A stretch of DNA of 64,000 nt. Origin: Prorocentrum cordatum (Eukaryota > Sar > Dinophyceae > Prorocentrales > Prorocentraceae). Both the position numbers and the translations under genes were made by a program. Where the stretch lies: contig CAUYUJ010015958.1 in NCBI GenBank assembly GCA_963575745.1, positions 64,001 through 128,000 on the forward strand, in the 5' to 3' direction. The notes beneath the pieces are model-generated. The model saw nothing but the letters and a program-made list of their open reading frames with translations, made no database searches and had not been told where the DNA came from. Positions 10,876 to 22,995 of this stretch are shown here, one piece after another (the stretch's first letter is position 1; the number at the start of each line of letters is the position of its first letter).

Positions 10876-11555
10876 TCGTCTGCGCTGTGGTCTCACATGT
10901 AGTATCCCTTGTAAGGTATTCCGAATTGTATCCATGACAATAGTCATTATGACTTTCCCAGCCCCGTCGGGGCAGCAGTATCTAAAATCGCTCGAATGCG
11001 TTCCTAGTCCCGTCGGGTCAGCATGAAGCGTTCTCTAAGAAATAGCCCATGTGATACTTGTAGGTATCTCTCTCTCGTTCTCGTTATCCATAAAGATCTC
11101 CCTCCCCACATACATATACAAGACTGTGCATGTCTGGAATGCTTTCTCCAATCATCTGAATTAACTCTTCATTATCTCATGTCACCAATGGGCGCATTGC
11201 TAGTTTCGGCCTTTCGCACGTGGGAAAATGAGACGCGTAATGATACTATCGGAATTAATGGTTGAACACTTCGCGCGCGCATTTGTGTTTTAGCGGTTCT
11301 TATCGATACTTACTCCCTCGTTACATCTTACTCCCTCGTGCCTTATCCGCCTCACTCTGGCCTTCTATCCCCCTGCACGTCTGCCTTCTGCCAATGGTTG
11401 TTTGTTGGCTGCCCGACAAGTACCCGCCATCGTGCCTTCAACACGACATCGACTGCTCCGAGGCCCATGCGGCCCTAAGAGGTAAACATGTTCTGAACTG
11501 TGCAATCTGCGTGTTCCCTGGGTGTTTCGCGTGAGACTTCGTCCTTAGACATTTG
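10876..11555. other. Lower-GC spacer with two CCCGTCGGG hairpins
   Basis: Noticeably lower GC than the surroundings. CCCCGTCGGGG near 10963 and CCCGTCGGG near 11011 form two small inverted repeats about 48 bp apart, each followed by CAGCA. No gene seen. Confidence 0.35.
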
Positions 11556-11589
11556 AAAGAGATTCGCCTCCTCGATCTCTGCAGCTTCC

Positions 11590-11895
11590 AACGCTCCAGG
11601 ACGGCCCAACAGGCCCCCAGGAGGGCCCCAACGACGACTCAAAAAGCCCCCAACACGGACCAAGAGGCATCCAAGAGGGCTCCAGAAGGGGCCGAAAACG
11701 GGGAGCGCGAACGGACATTTCGAGCCTTCCGCCCGAGGATGGCTCCAAAAGTCTAAGAGCCTCCCAGAGGCTCCCGAGCACACCCAAGACGCCCCAAGAG
11801 ACCCCCAGGTGGACCCCACAAGACGCCCTAAGGCCCGCCAGGGTCCCCCAAGAGCCCTCCAAGAGTCCTCCGAAAGGCATCCCAGGAAACCCTCA
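11590..11895. repeat. Degenerate CCCCAAGAGGC repeat
   Basis: Units of 10-12 bp with the sense of GGCCCCCAAGAGG run for about 300 bp. The same type recurs at 13985-14090 and, as GGCCCCAGGAGG, at 46740-46880. Confidence 0.5.
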
Positions 11896-12408
11896 CATGC
11901 ATACGATTACAAAGAAAGTGCGGTTGGCGTTTGGCCGTGACGCATGCCCCAAGCCTTTGGCCAAGGCGTGCGTTGTCAGCCTGCTTTGGGGCCGCCGTGG
12001 TAATGCATTCCTGTCGCTGGGCGCCCTGGCAGAGCCTCAGCCCGAAAACCACCCACCGATACTGGGGGAAAAGAGGGCGCCGACCAGACCGCCGCCGCCA
12101 CCACCCGAACGGGGGGGAAAGAAGGGGAGGGAGGGGGGTCCGCCACCCGCTGATGCCACCACGTTGGCCGCGGACGCCTGCACCGCGCCGCCCGCCTGGG
12201 GGCCAGCGGCGCTCTATCTGTGTTTGGGGCGGCCGGGGCCCTCAGTGCGCAAATGACACTAGCGGGACACCGTGGCGAGACACCAAATCGACAAACCCAG
12301 GACCCTGGGCCAAGAAGTCGGGGAGCAAAAAACAGGACGATGCCACCTCCGCGGAAACAGCGTTTCCACAGGCTGCCGCCAGCGCGGTTTCCGCCACACT
12401 CCGCGCCA

Positions 12409-13035
12409 TCACTTCCGCCACCCACCGTCGAAAAGGACCTGGGGCGACCGCGCCCCCCGCTTCCGCAGGCCCCCGCGGACGCTTTTGCCTGCCACTACCG
12501 CGGGGCAGTGGGGCCCCCTGTCCCGCTGCGTCGCAGCGCCTCCGAAACATGAGTAGTCAGCTGCGCCGCGGCGATATGCAGTTTTTCCCGCCATCGCGGA
12601 CTGGGGATGCGCCTGTAGCTGCGTTCCCCGCCGCCCCTGGTGGACAGCCAGCGGTCGTTCCTCAAAAACCCTCTTGGTGGGGAAATGCCGCGGGCACTCC
12701 GCCCGAAAATTGGGTGGCCAAATCGCGGGGCGCACCCGCACCGCTGGCGCGCCTGCAAACGACCGCGCCCGGCCCGCCGACGGGTCGGAGTCCGAGCGGC
12801 CCCCGCGCGCCACGTGGAAAAGCAGAAAGAAACGCTTCCGCGTGGGCAGCAGGCGAAGCCAGCTGGACCACTCTGGGTGGCTCGGAGCTTCGATGCCCAC
12901 CGCGCCCAACATTTCCTCGTCGCGCCGCGCCCCAGCCCACCGCTCCACCAGCAGAGAGGCGCGCGCGCGCAGACGCGCCAGATATGCTGACCCAGGGGGG
13001 TTCGACGCGCCGAACGCACCTCCGAAGCGACGCAC
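12409..13035 (-). CDS. Probable exon(s) of an unknown protein (gene P)
   Basis: 208 codons open on the minus strand. The first two thirds have good coding character: SAYLARLRARASLLVERWAG and LLPTRKRFFLLFHVARGGR. The final part, near the stop at 12409-12411, is less certain. The upstream boundary has no ATG, but a CAG dinucleotide near 13050 could be a splice acceptor. The plus strand is open for 380 codons over the same interval because the DNA is GC-rich; its product is low-complexity, so I prefer the minus strand. The exon at 13352-13678 lies upstream on the same strand and may belong to the same gene. Function unknown. Confidence 0.35.
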   Translation of the reverse strand: MRRFGGAFGASNPPGSAYLARLRARASLLVERWAGARRDEEMLGAVGIEAPSHPEWSSWLRLLPTRKRFFLLFHVARGGRSDSDPSAGRARSFAGAPAVRVRPAIWPPNFRAECPRHFPTKRVFEERPLAVHQGRRGTQLQAHPQSAMAGKTAYRRGAADYSCFGGAATQRDRGPHCPAVVAGKSVRGGLRKRGARSPQVLFDGGWRK

Positions 13036-13351
13036 CCCCGCCCCTGTCGCCGAGACTCAAGCCAGCACTATGATCCAGGCAAGCCAGCCCCTTTGGGACC
13101 ACCCAGACGCCCCCAGGGGAGGGGCCCCGCAAGCCGGCCAGACACAGCCCCAGCTTGGCGCAATGTTCGGGCGTTGGCAGGACTGGGTTTAGCATGACCT
13201 GGTTTACTGATGCGCACTGGGGAGCGCCCCCCCCGCCCCATTCCACTAACCAAAACTGCCGTAACCCGAAAAACACCAGCTACGGCAGACCTGGTTTAGT
13301 GTTTCCAATCCATACTTCGGGTTTCGGGGCCCAATCGCTAACCAGCTTCCC

Positions 13352-13678
13352 TTAACCGGGGTCCTGGCTATACCTGAAATGTGTGTCCAGAACCACCTCG
13401 AACGTGCTCGACCACGGTAGGTTGCGGGCCGCCTGCAACGCCTGGCGCGCTAACGCCAAGCTGGGGTGGGCCAGGGTCCGGTCCGCCTGGATGCGATGGG
13501 CGCAGCGCCGCGTCGATTCTTGCGGAGATGGCCTCCTTGACCACGGTAAGCCGCAGGCCGCCTCCCAGCCCGCCGCCCCGCGCCCCCGCGCAAAAGCCGC
13601 CAACGAATGCTCCGCGACAGGGGCCGCCACGCGCGCTTGCCCGGCACCCATTTCACAACCTGGCAACTCTGAAAACAC
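13352..13678 (-). CDS. Probable exon upstream of gene P
   Basis: About 105 codons on the minus strand with an alanine/arginine-rich helical look (HRIQADRTLAHPSLALARQA) and a mixed C-terminus (STFEVVLDTHFRYSQDPG) before the stop. The stretch carries an imperfect internal duplication at DNA level (GACCACGGTA near 13411 and 13540). No recognised domain. It may be the 5' neighbour of the 12.4-13.0 kb segment. Confidence 0.35.
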   Translation of the reverse strand: MFSELPGCEMGAGQARVAAPVAEHSLAAFARGRGAAGWEAACGLPWSRRPSPQESTRRCAHRIQADRTLAHPSLALARQALQAARNLPWSSTFEVVLDTHFRYSQDPG

Positions 13679-13799
13679 CTAGCTGCAACACGTACTACGC
13701 GCCGAAAGGCAATTACACGCCGAAACGCTCGGGAAAGGCGACGGCCGAAATGCGCGGGCCTAACGGGCCAAAGGCGTGCTCAGATCTCCGGTAACCACT

Positions 13800-14110
13800 G
13801 GGCAATATGTCCAGTTCGCGCGCGCGGGGCGGCCCCCGGGGGGGCCCGGGCGAAAAGTGGCCCGGCCGATCCCCGGCCGGGCCCCGGCCGATCCCCAGGG
13901 GGGAGGCTATTTTTCGCCACCCCTCACGAGGATAGTGGCCTCCGAGGGGGGGGCCGCCAACGACTGCCCCCCCCCCCCCCCCAAGGGGCCCCCAAGAGCC
14001 CCCCGAGAGGCCCCAGGGGGGCCCCACGCGCCGCCAAGGAGCCCCAAGACGCCCCCAAGACGCCCCCAAGAAGCCCCCAAAAAAAACCCAAGACAGGCCT
14101 CAAATTGCGC
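13800..14110. repeat. G/C tracts and CCCCAAGACGC units
   Basis: Long G and C homopolymers followed by units of about 11 bp (CCCCCAAGACG, GAGCCCCAAGA). No gene. Confidence 0.5.
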
Positions 14111-16380
14111 TCCAGGGCCGGCGGAACGAGCGAAGCGATAAAATAATCCAAGCGTTTCGGCAACGTTCCCGCAAAAAGCTGGCGATGTCCAGAGTTCCCC
14201 CCGCGCGAGCGAAACATCGCGCCCACCCTGCACTCGCCGTCGCGCCTGCGCCGCGCCGGCGCGATGGAATGCCAGTCGTCTGTTAAATTCGATTTCTATG
14301 ATATTCTCACGTGCCACCCCGAGCACCGCGCCGCCGCAGACCCTCCGTCGACGGCCCTGTTCTTCTTGGGATGCCATGGAACCGCGCTTCCGAGGCCGCG
14401 ACCCCTTGCAAAAAAAAAAACCATGGGTCTGGGCCATCGAATGCAAAATTGCCCAAGATGCCTCCCAAAAGGTTCTGGGCGGCCTTGAATTGAAGACGGG
14501 CGCCCCAAACGGCCTCTGGACAGACATTGAAACCCTCCCGACAATCCAAGGGTGCTCCAGTAGGACCCGCAAGGCCCCTGGGCGCCCCGAGCCCTCCCCC
14601 CCAACCGCCAAACCCAAGCGCCCCTCAGCGCCCCCCGCCGGGCCCCCGGGCCCGACCGCGCGCCGAGGCGATGAAAACTGCCTGTCTCTTCATATCGGCA
14701 TGTGCTTTTCTGCGAGATGTCACGCGTTAGTCGCCATGCCAAAACAAAACATGCGCACCTGAATCGCAATTCTTTGAAACTGCTAAAGTGCGAGACCTAT
14801 GTTGCATCGAAGCAGCTACTCGGCCCCTGACTTTCGTCTTGGGTTCGGCATAGTGGAGCGATGGATTTCGGGGGCCCGTGGGAGAAAAACATCGCTTCAC
14901 TAATTTCGGGCCTCCGGGGCCTCAGTGGGCCCTATGGGGCCCAAAATTAATGACGCGATGGTTTTCGGGCCACGGATGAAGGCCCCCCCCCATGGGGGCA
15001 CGGGCGCCACTTTTTCGAGCTGCGCCCAGCCGGGGGGCCCCCGAAGGCCAACGCCCTCGAACGCGAGGCTCGGAATCTCGCGCCGCCCAGGCGAGGGGGG
15101 CAGGGGGGGGAAGACGCGCATAGAGAGAAACAAAAAGGCACGCAAAACCTCCTCGTCGACGCTGGCCGGCCCCGCTCAGGCGGCAATCGGCGCGCGCAAA
15201 ACAACCGTGCGCGGCACCCCCCCGGCGCAAGCTCAACGACATGCAGGGGCGCCGTGCCAAAAATGCACCTCGCGCAACGACTTGACAACTTCCACAAAGA
15301 CGCGCGCGGCATGCGAAGCACGGGAAACGATCCTCGCATAAATGGCGCGCGCATTGACGCACGCGGCGCGTCATCTCTGACCCGCGCGCAGAACGGATTC
15401 ATCCAGCAACTTGTTCTTTCGCCTTGGAGGCTGCGACTCAAATCCGCCGCGCGTCGTCTGCGGCGCGTTTCCGCGGGCTCGCCCCCCGTCTTCGCCGCCC
15501 CTTGCAGCCCCCCCCCGTCCCCGCCCGGGGGCCCTCCTCATCCTGCTTCGCAATTGGGTTCCCCGCTTCGCCCTCCGCCCGCCCGGCAAGGCGCGGCGGG
15601 GTCGAATCGACGTCGGCGGCGCGCTGGGTCGAATCCAGGGGCTCGTCGCCGGCGGGCGCCGCGCCCGATTTTGGCCACCGCCGCGAGGCGCAAGTCGAAG
15701 AGGCCTTCTTCGCAAACCCCACTGCCCCCCACCCCTGGCCAAGCCGAAAGTGGCAATGCGCGGCGACGCTCGCGCGGCGCCTCGAGGCGGTGGGAACCCA
15801 GAAAATCCGCGGACGGCGCGGAGTCGCACGGCGATCGCAGAGGAGGGGGCCCCGCCAGATTACCCGCCCGCGCCAGCGGCGAGCGGCTGGACACATCGCG
15901 CAAACGCGCGGGGCACTATTGCGCGCGCGAGGCGGGCGGGGAGCCCGCTGCGCCAGCGAAGCAATTCGAGCCGAAAACGGCAAAACGAAGCGACGCGCGC
16001 GCGACGCGCGGGGCTGGCGGGCGCCCGCGAGCCCCGGGCCGCTGGGACTCGCAAGGCGAGGGCGGGGGCGCCCCCGCCCCCTCGGGCCAGCGGCGGGCGC
16101 GCGGCGACTGCGAGCCAAAGCGCGCGGCGGCATTGCGAGGGCGACGCGCGCGGGGCAGGGCGCGGCGACAAGTGGGCGCTGGCCGAACCGCAGACAGCAA
16201 CACGCGGCAACGCCACGCGTCGCGCCCGGGGCTCGCCGAAGAGCCGCAGGCCCGCGCCTGGGCCCGGCGGACTTCGCGAAGCGACGGCGGGGGGGCCCCG
16301 CCAAGCCACCCGTTCGGGCCAGCGGCGGGCGCGCCGAGACACACCCTGATCGCGCCGGGCGCCGCGCACTTCCCCATGCT
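14111..16380. other. Very GC-rich stretch, coding status unresolved
   Basis: From about 15250 to 16380 nearly every frame on both strands stays open because stop codons are rare in this composition. A plus-strand run near 15270-15450 (HLAQRLDNFHKDARGMRSTG) and a minus-strand run near 15430-15110 (SFPVLRMPRASLWKL) both look faintly coding. I cannot choose between them. No signal was identified at 14111-15250. Confidence 0.3.
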
Positions 16381-16383
16381 GCG

Positions 16384-16930
16384 TCGTAGAGCAGCTTTCC
16401 GTCGTCGGTGTCGTCGTCGTCGCGGTCGCCGTCGCCGTCGTCGTGGCCGCTGCCGCCGCCGTCGCATCCGTCTTCGTCGTCGTGCCGGTCGTCGTCGTCG
16501 CGGTCGTCGTGGTCGCGGTTGTCGTCGTCGTCGTCGTCGTCGATATCGTCGTCGTCGTCGTCGCGGTCGTCGTCGTCGTCGTCCGTCGCCCACCGCCAGT
16601 CGTCGTCAGTCGCCGCCCATCCCCGCCCCTTCCCCTCTCTCCCCCCCCCGCCCGGCTTTCGCCGATTAGCGCAATTCGCGCGGGGCCCCTGGGCCGCAAT
16701 TCGCGCGGGGCCTCCGTGGCCCCAGGGCCCCCCCAGGTTGACTAGGACAATTTGCACCGCATGTTGAAATGGAGTTTGCTCTACGCTGGTCCTCGGGATC
16801 GCGGCCGCTGCGGTCGCCGCGGTCGTCGTGGCCGTCGTGGCCGTCGTGGCCGTCGTCGTCGCCGCCGCCGCCGTCGCGGCCCCCGTCGCCGTCGGCGACG
16901 TCGTCGTCTCCAATCCAGCGCGTGAGTTTG
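16384..16930. repeat. CGT trinucleotide arrays with a repeated spacer
   Basis: (CGT)n with frequent CGC variants spans 16390-16590 and resumes at 16795-16910 after a spacer containing GCAATTCGCGCGGGGCC. The second array starts with CTGGTCCTCGGGATCGCGG, which recurs with one or two changes before the CGT array at 46337. The long D- or R-rich frames here are repeat by-products. Confidence 0.65.
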
Positions 16931-17204
16931 CGAGAGCGCGAGCTCGAGCTCGAGCTCGAGCTCGCTCAGGCTTCGCTCTGGAGGAGGGGGGGGGGGGGGG
17001 GGGGCGAGTTCCAACGGGATCCAATGAGCGCGCAAGCTCTGAAATAATAATAATAATATTAAAAATGGAGCGCCCCGCCCTGGCGGGGTGGCACGTGAGG
17101 GGGTGGGGGCCCAGCGGAACTCACTGAAGGGGGGGGAACTCCAGCGGAATTCACCGGGCGCGCAAGCCCCCAAAGGAGGGGGGGGTCCAACAGAATTCGC
17201 TGGG

Positions 17205-17600
17205 GGCCGACGCCATTCAGGCCCGGGGCGGAGGAGTGGGGGGGGGGGTCGCTGGCGCCATTCAGGCCTGGGAAGGAAGAGTGGAGGGCGCGGGGGCGCA
17301 GGGGGGGGGGGGGGTGCGACGCCATTCAGGCCCGGGGAAGAAGGGGGGGGTGGAGGGCATCGCTCTGTCCGAGAGGGGGGGGGGGGCGCGTTCAGGCCCG
17401 GGAACGCGGGGTGGCGACGGGGCGGGGGGGGGGGGCTGGCGCCATTCGAACCCAACCCAGATCATTCGTTACCAAAAATTTCGGGAGCGATCGGGAACGA
17501 CCAATCGCGGCCGATTTGGCCAAAATTTCGGGAGCGACCGGTCGCGGTCGGTCGCGACCGATGAGCGAAAACCGCTACCGGCGGTGGCGTTTTTCGGGCC
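17205..17600. repeat. CGCCATTCAGGCCCGGG minisatellite plus GGTCGC palindromes
   Basis: CGCCATTCAGGCC-type units recur about every 45-70 bp at roughly 17211, 17257 and 17320, with weaker ones near 17390 and 17440. They are separated by long G runs. From 17475 to 17565 comes TTTCGGGAGCGA (three variants) and the self-complementary block around GGTCGCGGTCGGTCGCGACC. The same two components recur at 45700-46125. Confidence 0.6.
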
Positions 17601-17647
17601 TGCGAGAAGCATGGCGGCCTGGCAAAATCGGTCGTCTGCCATTCGCT

Positions 17648-17880
17648 ACGATGATGATGATGATGATGATGATGATGGTGATGGTGATACTGATGGTGAT
17701 GGTGATCATGATGGTGGTGATGATGATGACTATGATGACTGTGATGATGACTATGATGGTGATGGTTAGTATGATGGTGGTGAAGATGAGGATGATGATG
17801 ACGATGCTGATGATGATGGATGATGATGGCGAAGATGACGGCGATGAGGACGGCGGCGGCGATGGCGAAGTTGAGGGGGG
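17648..17880. repeat. (GAT)n microsatellite
   Basis: About 230 bp of GAT/GGT/GAC triplets on the plus strand, grading into GGCGAT units. The open frames (poly-M, poly-D, poly-I) are artefacts. Confidence 0.85.
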
Positions 17881-18119
17881 GGGGGGGGGGGGGGGCACTT
17901 GGCGATCAAACGCGCATGCATGCTCTTCGCACTCACGCTGGAACTCACGCAGGCTAAGTAGGGGGCCCCTCGAAGAGGGGGCGGAGCGGGCCTTCGCGGG
18001 GCCCTCGCCCTGCCACCCGCGGGCTGCCCGCCCTCGAGCGGGGGCGGGCCCGTAGTGGCTGGCAGGGCAAGGAGGTAGCAATCGTTCGCCCGCCGGAGCC
18101 TTCTTTTCAACGGGCCCCC

Positions 18120-18460
18120 TATCGAACGCAGGAGGAGGGGTGGAAAGAGAAGAGGACGGAGGAAGATAGGGAGAGGATGAAGAGAGAGAAGAGAGAGGGG
18201 GAAGAGGAGGGGGGAAACGGGTTGATGCTACTCCTCCCACTCCTACTCCTCGTGTCAATCCTCCGACTTGTCCTGCTCATCCTACTACTCCTCCTACTCC
18301 TCCCGTTGCTCATCCTACTTATCCTGCTCATCCTACTACTCATAATGATATTCCTGCTGATCCTCGTACTTGTCCGACTCGTCCTACGCCTAATACTACT
18401 CGTACTCATCCTACTCCTCGCTCGTGGCCAAGCCGCCATTCCTGGCGCGCGCGCGGGCGC
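18120..18460. repeat. Purine-rich tract and CTCCTACTCCTCCTACTC minisatellite
   Basis: GGAAGAGAG-type purines to 18215, then TCATCCTACTACTCCTC-type units of 9-15 bp to about 18420. Confidence 0.6.
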
Positions 18461-18502
18461 CGCGTCACCCCCTGCGCGGCCCGCGCGAATGAGAGAGAAA
18501 GA

Positions 18503-18504
18503 GA

Positions 18505-18578
<74 letters not shown>

Positions 18579-18631
18579 ACAAAAAGAGAAAGAGAAAGGG
18601 AAATAGAGAAAAAGCGAGAGAGAGAGAGAGG

Positions 18632-18674
<43 letters not shown>

Positions 18675-18675
18675 G

Positions 18676-18733
<58 letters not shown>

Positions 18734-18892
18734 TAGACAGAGAGAGAGAGAGAGAGCGCGAGAGGGAGAGAGAGTGCGAGAGAGAGAGAGAGTGTGAGAG
18801 AGAGAGAGAGTGGGAGAGAGAGAGGGAGTGAGAGAGAGACAGGAGAGGGAGAGAGAGAGAGAGAGAGAGAGGCACAGAGAGAGAGCGGACAA
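18503..18892. repeat. (AG)n microsatellite
   Basis: Almost pure AG dinucleotides with scattered substitutions over about 390 bp. Similar tracts occur at 33514-33645, 51600-51655 (as CT), 54450-54543 and 57051-57135. Confidence 0.95.
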
Positions 18893-19252
18893 GTAGGCGG
18901 ACCAGGGTCCGTCCGCGAGGCGCACTGCGGTGCGACAACTCGCAAAACACTATTTGCGGCGGCGCAGCCTTTAGATACGAGGGCGGGCAACAAAAAACCC
19001 CTCCCCCGGCGCAGTGCGACAGACGCTACAGACGGCGGACAGACGGTGATGATCTCACCTGTCAGACCGCGTAAAGAAAGAGGCCCCAACAAGAAAGGCG
19101 ACGTGCTGACACGTGGCTAGGCGGCTTGGCAGACCGCCAGTTGGGCGCTTGGCCGCTAAGCGGCGCGCAGTGACGGGGCACCCCCCGCCCCCACGCCCTG
19201 ACACCGTGGACGCGGAGCCACGCGTACACACGGGCAGGCAGAAAGGAGGAGA

Positions 19253-22200
19253 TTAGCGCGGGGCACCAGGTGGAGCGCCGCGGAACGATGACAGCATAGC
19301 TTGGATGGTGAGTGACGGCACGGCACCATCGGGCGAGGGCGTGAGCAGCTCGGCGAAGGCTCGCCCGGCGCTGTGGAGGCGCTGGAGTAGAGGGCCTTGG
19401 CGAGCTTGGGCGGCGGCGAGGTCCGCGGCGAGAGCAACGCACCTCTGCTGGAGAGCAGCCATAGCCTGGGACAGCTCGGTTTCGCGGTCGGTGAGGGGTG
19501 GCTGCTCAGTGCCAGCGGCCGAGGGCCTCGAGACAGAGGCGAGGTCCTCGGTACGCCTGTCCAGATGGTGGACTAGCGTAGTGCGGCACCCTGTACGCTG
19601 TCGTCCGTCACCCTTGAAAGGTGACTGGAGGGGAACACGCGACCCCAGGGCTGGAGCCGCTAGGGCCACGCCCCGAGAGGTCGGGAGAGCCGCATCCTCT
19701 CGCTCAGCAACGATGGAAGCGTGGACGGGGCGCGAGGGCCTGTCTGGTTCAGTGCCCTGCGGGGGGGCTGAAGCCGCCCCCGCGGGCTGCCGCTGGTGGG
19801 GGGGCGGAGTGGTTTGCGCGGTGGGACCAATCATGATGCCGTGCAAGGGCTCTGAGGTCGGCCGCGTAGAAGGGTGGCGTCTCGGTAGGGCGGCATGGTC
19901 GGCAGCGTGGGGTGTCGGCGGTGCGTCGTCTATGCCACTCAGTCCGCGGGGGTCACCCAGGTCGTCGTCGGCGTCTTGGCGGTGGCCGATATCATCGTAT
20001 GGGGGCGATGTCGCTCTCGGGGACGGAGTCGCGGTAGGCATCGAGAGGTTGCCCGACGGGGCAGGGTTTTCGCTGACTGGTCCGTCGTCCAAAGCGTCCG
20101 ATCCCCCACCGAAGCTGAACAGGTCGTCCTCCTGTTCGTCAGCGTCTTGAAGGTGAGCGGCGTTGTCATGTGGGTGCGATGCCGCTCTCAGTGGCGGAGT
20201 CGAGGGCGACGTGCGGGTGCCCGACGGGGCAAGGTTGGCGCTGGCTGGCCCGTCGCCTAGGAAGTCAAGGCCCCCGCCAAAGCCGAACGGGTCGTCCTCC
20301 TGTTCGTCGAATATCGCCCGTTGGGCCTCGGCCCAGAGCTCGTCCGGGTTCTGTGGGATGTCTGGTCCAGCCGCGGGTGGTGCCTGGTCAGACAGCAGGG
20401 GGTTTGGTTCCATTTTGTTGAGTTCCGCAGCTGTAAACCCAGCCCTGCGGTGTGGGAGGGGGAGTGTGCGGTGTCTACGCTCGTAGATGGCGACAGCGAC
20501 TCCATGAAGCACGGTCGCTTGGCGATGTCGTGTTTTGGCAGCTTCGACAATGTCGTCTGGAAGGTTATGAGTACGTGCCGCCGTTGTGGCGAGGGCGTCA
20601 GCCTGACGATTGAACTCCTCCGCGATGGGCCCGATGAGCCCGAGGTCGATGCCCATGTCTCCCAGGTGGCTTGCGATTTTCTCGACGCGGAACATGTTGG
20701 GCTTGGCCATGACGCATCGGTGGATCTTTTCCCAGAGCTCCACGTGCGTGCCCTGCGGTGGTGAGTGTCCGTCGATGATACTTTGGAACCCATCGACCAC
20801 CGCCTGGTTGTCCACGAAAACGTGTACGGGCCGTTCAGCACATGCCGTGAGGTGGACAATGGCGAGGGTCTCCGCAAGCTGTGCGTTCTGCGTAATGCCG
20901 TGAACGCGTGCACTGTAGTTCATGCGGTGGTCGATGCCGTAGTAGACGCCGTAGCCCGCTCGTGCTAGCAATGGGATGGCTTGGTTGGTGCATGCACCGT
21001 CCGTGGCAGCGTAGACCCATGTCCAACCAGTGTCGTGGTCAAGGTAGGTGGTGTAGGAGTCCTGGGCTGAAGCCGCAGGATCTCCCTCAGGTGGGGGCCG
21101 CGGTATGGGCTGAGGTAGCGGGTCCCTCGCGAGGTCGGCCTGCAGGTCGAGGAGGGCTGGGTCTTCATCGAAGAGCCCGCAGTGTCTTGTGTGCGGCGGA
21201 AGACGGGCCCACTGCTCGTCACTGATGAGGGTGGTGAGAGGGAGTCTTTCTCGGGCCCAGCACTTGCAGTCGCGGACAGTGTGCTCCTGAGTTTCCTCTT
21301 CCTCGTCGCAGTATCGGCAGATGGGGCTGGGGTCAGCAGACGTGTTTGATCGGGATCGTCGCTGTTGGGTGTGGTCCCCGCCCGACAGGTAGTTCAGGAG
21401 GAGCGCCAGCTGCCAGGCATTGCATTTGGCTGCTCCTTTCGTTCGGGCGAGCCACGTGCTGGCGAAGAGGTCGAGGCCCTGTCTGACAGAGGCAAGGTAT
21501 CCAAGGTCGTGACGCCGTGGCTTGATCCTCCTCAGAAAGGCTCTGCGTTGTGAGGCCCGCAGCATGTGAAGGAAGGCGTTTTGGGGTAAGTTCAGCCAAC
21601 TGATCTGGCAGCCCCAGTCGTCGTACATGATGCCAAATGTGGGCCAGGTCCAACGGAGCTGCTGGAGCGACTGGACAAGTCGTCCGACAGGTCCTCCACC
21701 AAACAGGGTCTGAACGTGGTGTTGGAGATCCCTGACGAGACCGCAGAGTGTAGCGTCGCGATTAACCTGTCGCCGCAGACACAGGAAAACTTCACGCTGC
21801 GTGATGGCGTCAATCTCCAGGGCGTGTCCTGGGACGCACACGGCCATGAGAGTCCAAAACTCGACCCACTTGTTTCCCTTGGGGCGGATAGCCGCCTTAA
21901 GGGCATGGTTGTAGGCAGTTTTGACGGGGCCTGATGGGGCTTGAATGTCGGTGCCCGTGGTACAGACGCTGGCAGCAAGGGAACGGGCGTGCCGCGCCTT
22001 AATAAGCATCGGCGATGGGAGCTTGCCAATGCGCGGCAGGCGACTAGTCGCCCTCCGAACACGGGCGTCAGCGGTGGCCGTGAGGTTAAGCGCGGCTGGA
22101 GCCGGCGCTGCCTCGGCGTTGATGTAACTCCCGACGAGCTTGAAGGAGTCGACCACGCGTAAGGGCCGTTCCGCCAGAGTGAGCTGGGTAACGGCGGCGT

Positions 22201-22995
22201 GAAGCTCGTCGGTGAGCGCCCACCCCGCCACTTTGCCAGGGTGAATGCGTTGACCTGAAAATCGATCAAACTTGGCGGTTTCATCAAGAGATTTCTGCAA
22301 CTCAGGCGCGGTGTGAGTAGTGGAGTTGCTGTCGTCAACAAAGGTAGTGCTGAGTGATCGCGGAACGTATCGATGCTGTCTCTTGGTCCACACACACATG
22401 AGCAGCTTAATGTCGTCCAGGGACCAAGAGCTTCCCTGGAGGTGACCGTTGGTCCTGGCCAATTCCTTAGAGTACGCTCCGTTCATGCGGATGTAGCGTT
22501 TGTGGCGACTGTAGAAGTTTCTGCGGACAGTAACGATGTCTTGGGGGCACCCCGCGTGAAGCGCAAGGTTAAGGCAGATGTCCGTGATGAGGTAGTCGAA
22601 ACACTTCTGTCGGTCAAGGGCAGCCCCAGCTAAGGGAAGGAGTAAGGCCCTGGCGTGTTCGATGCGCAGGGCAAGAGAGGTGCTGACGTCCCCAATGGTA
22701 GCTTTGGGGACAGCGCCAAAGCTCGTGGCGTGGGTCCATCCTTTCCGCCAGTCCGTGAGGCTGCGGTAAGCTGGCGCTTCCCACGCATACATCCAAACGG
22801 AAAGCACCGAGAGAAGTCGTTGGTCCGTTGGGAGTTCGCCTCGGCCTTTTCGGAGGCACGGGTTTGGCACATGAAGGAGGGGTTCTGGGATGGTGCCAGT
22901 GCGTTGCATAGCGCGTAAGACGCTGGCGAAGAGGCGAAGGATGTCGTCGGGTAACTCCTTAGCCTCCTTAGTAGTCCAGCCGTCCAAGTCCCCCC
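19253..22995 (-). CDS. LINE second frame: reverse transcriptase, CCHC finger, RNase H
   Basis: The frame is open from 23551 (1432 codons), but real coding begins about codon 188, where it continues the endonuclease frame. RT motifs: ALDRQKCFDYL (motif A, 311-321), HLQGSSW (motif B, about 370-376) and FVDD (motif C, 404-407). A CX2CX8HX4C finger lies at 746-762. RNase H follows with D851 (TDGAC), E894, D914 (FVDNQ) and D985 (NRQADALA), so the catalytic set is complete. Residues 1082-1200 hold two 56-residue repeats and part of a third starting DEQEDD. A likely coiled coil (about 1355-1400) precedes TAA at 19253-19255. It should copy element RNA by target-primed reverse transcription. Confidence 0.85.

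Noticed and set aside
15438-17024. 528-codon minus-strand frame and 471-codon plus-strand frame over the same DNA
   Set aside because: Both arise from extreme GC content and CGT arrays; the products are R/A/D-rich and non-specific.
18177-19092. Frames made of RE/ER or SL/LS dipeptides
   Set aside because: Direct translation of the (AG)n tract.
20257-20913. 218-codon frame and other frames on both strands within the LINE
   Set aside because: Shadows of the reverse transcriptase/RNase H frame.
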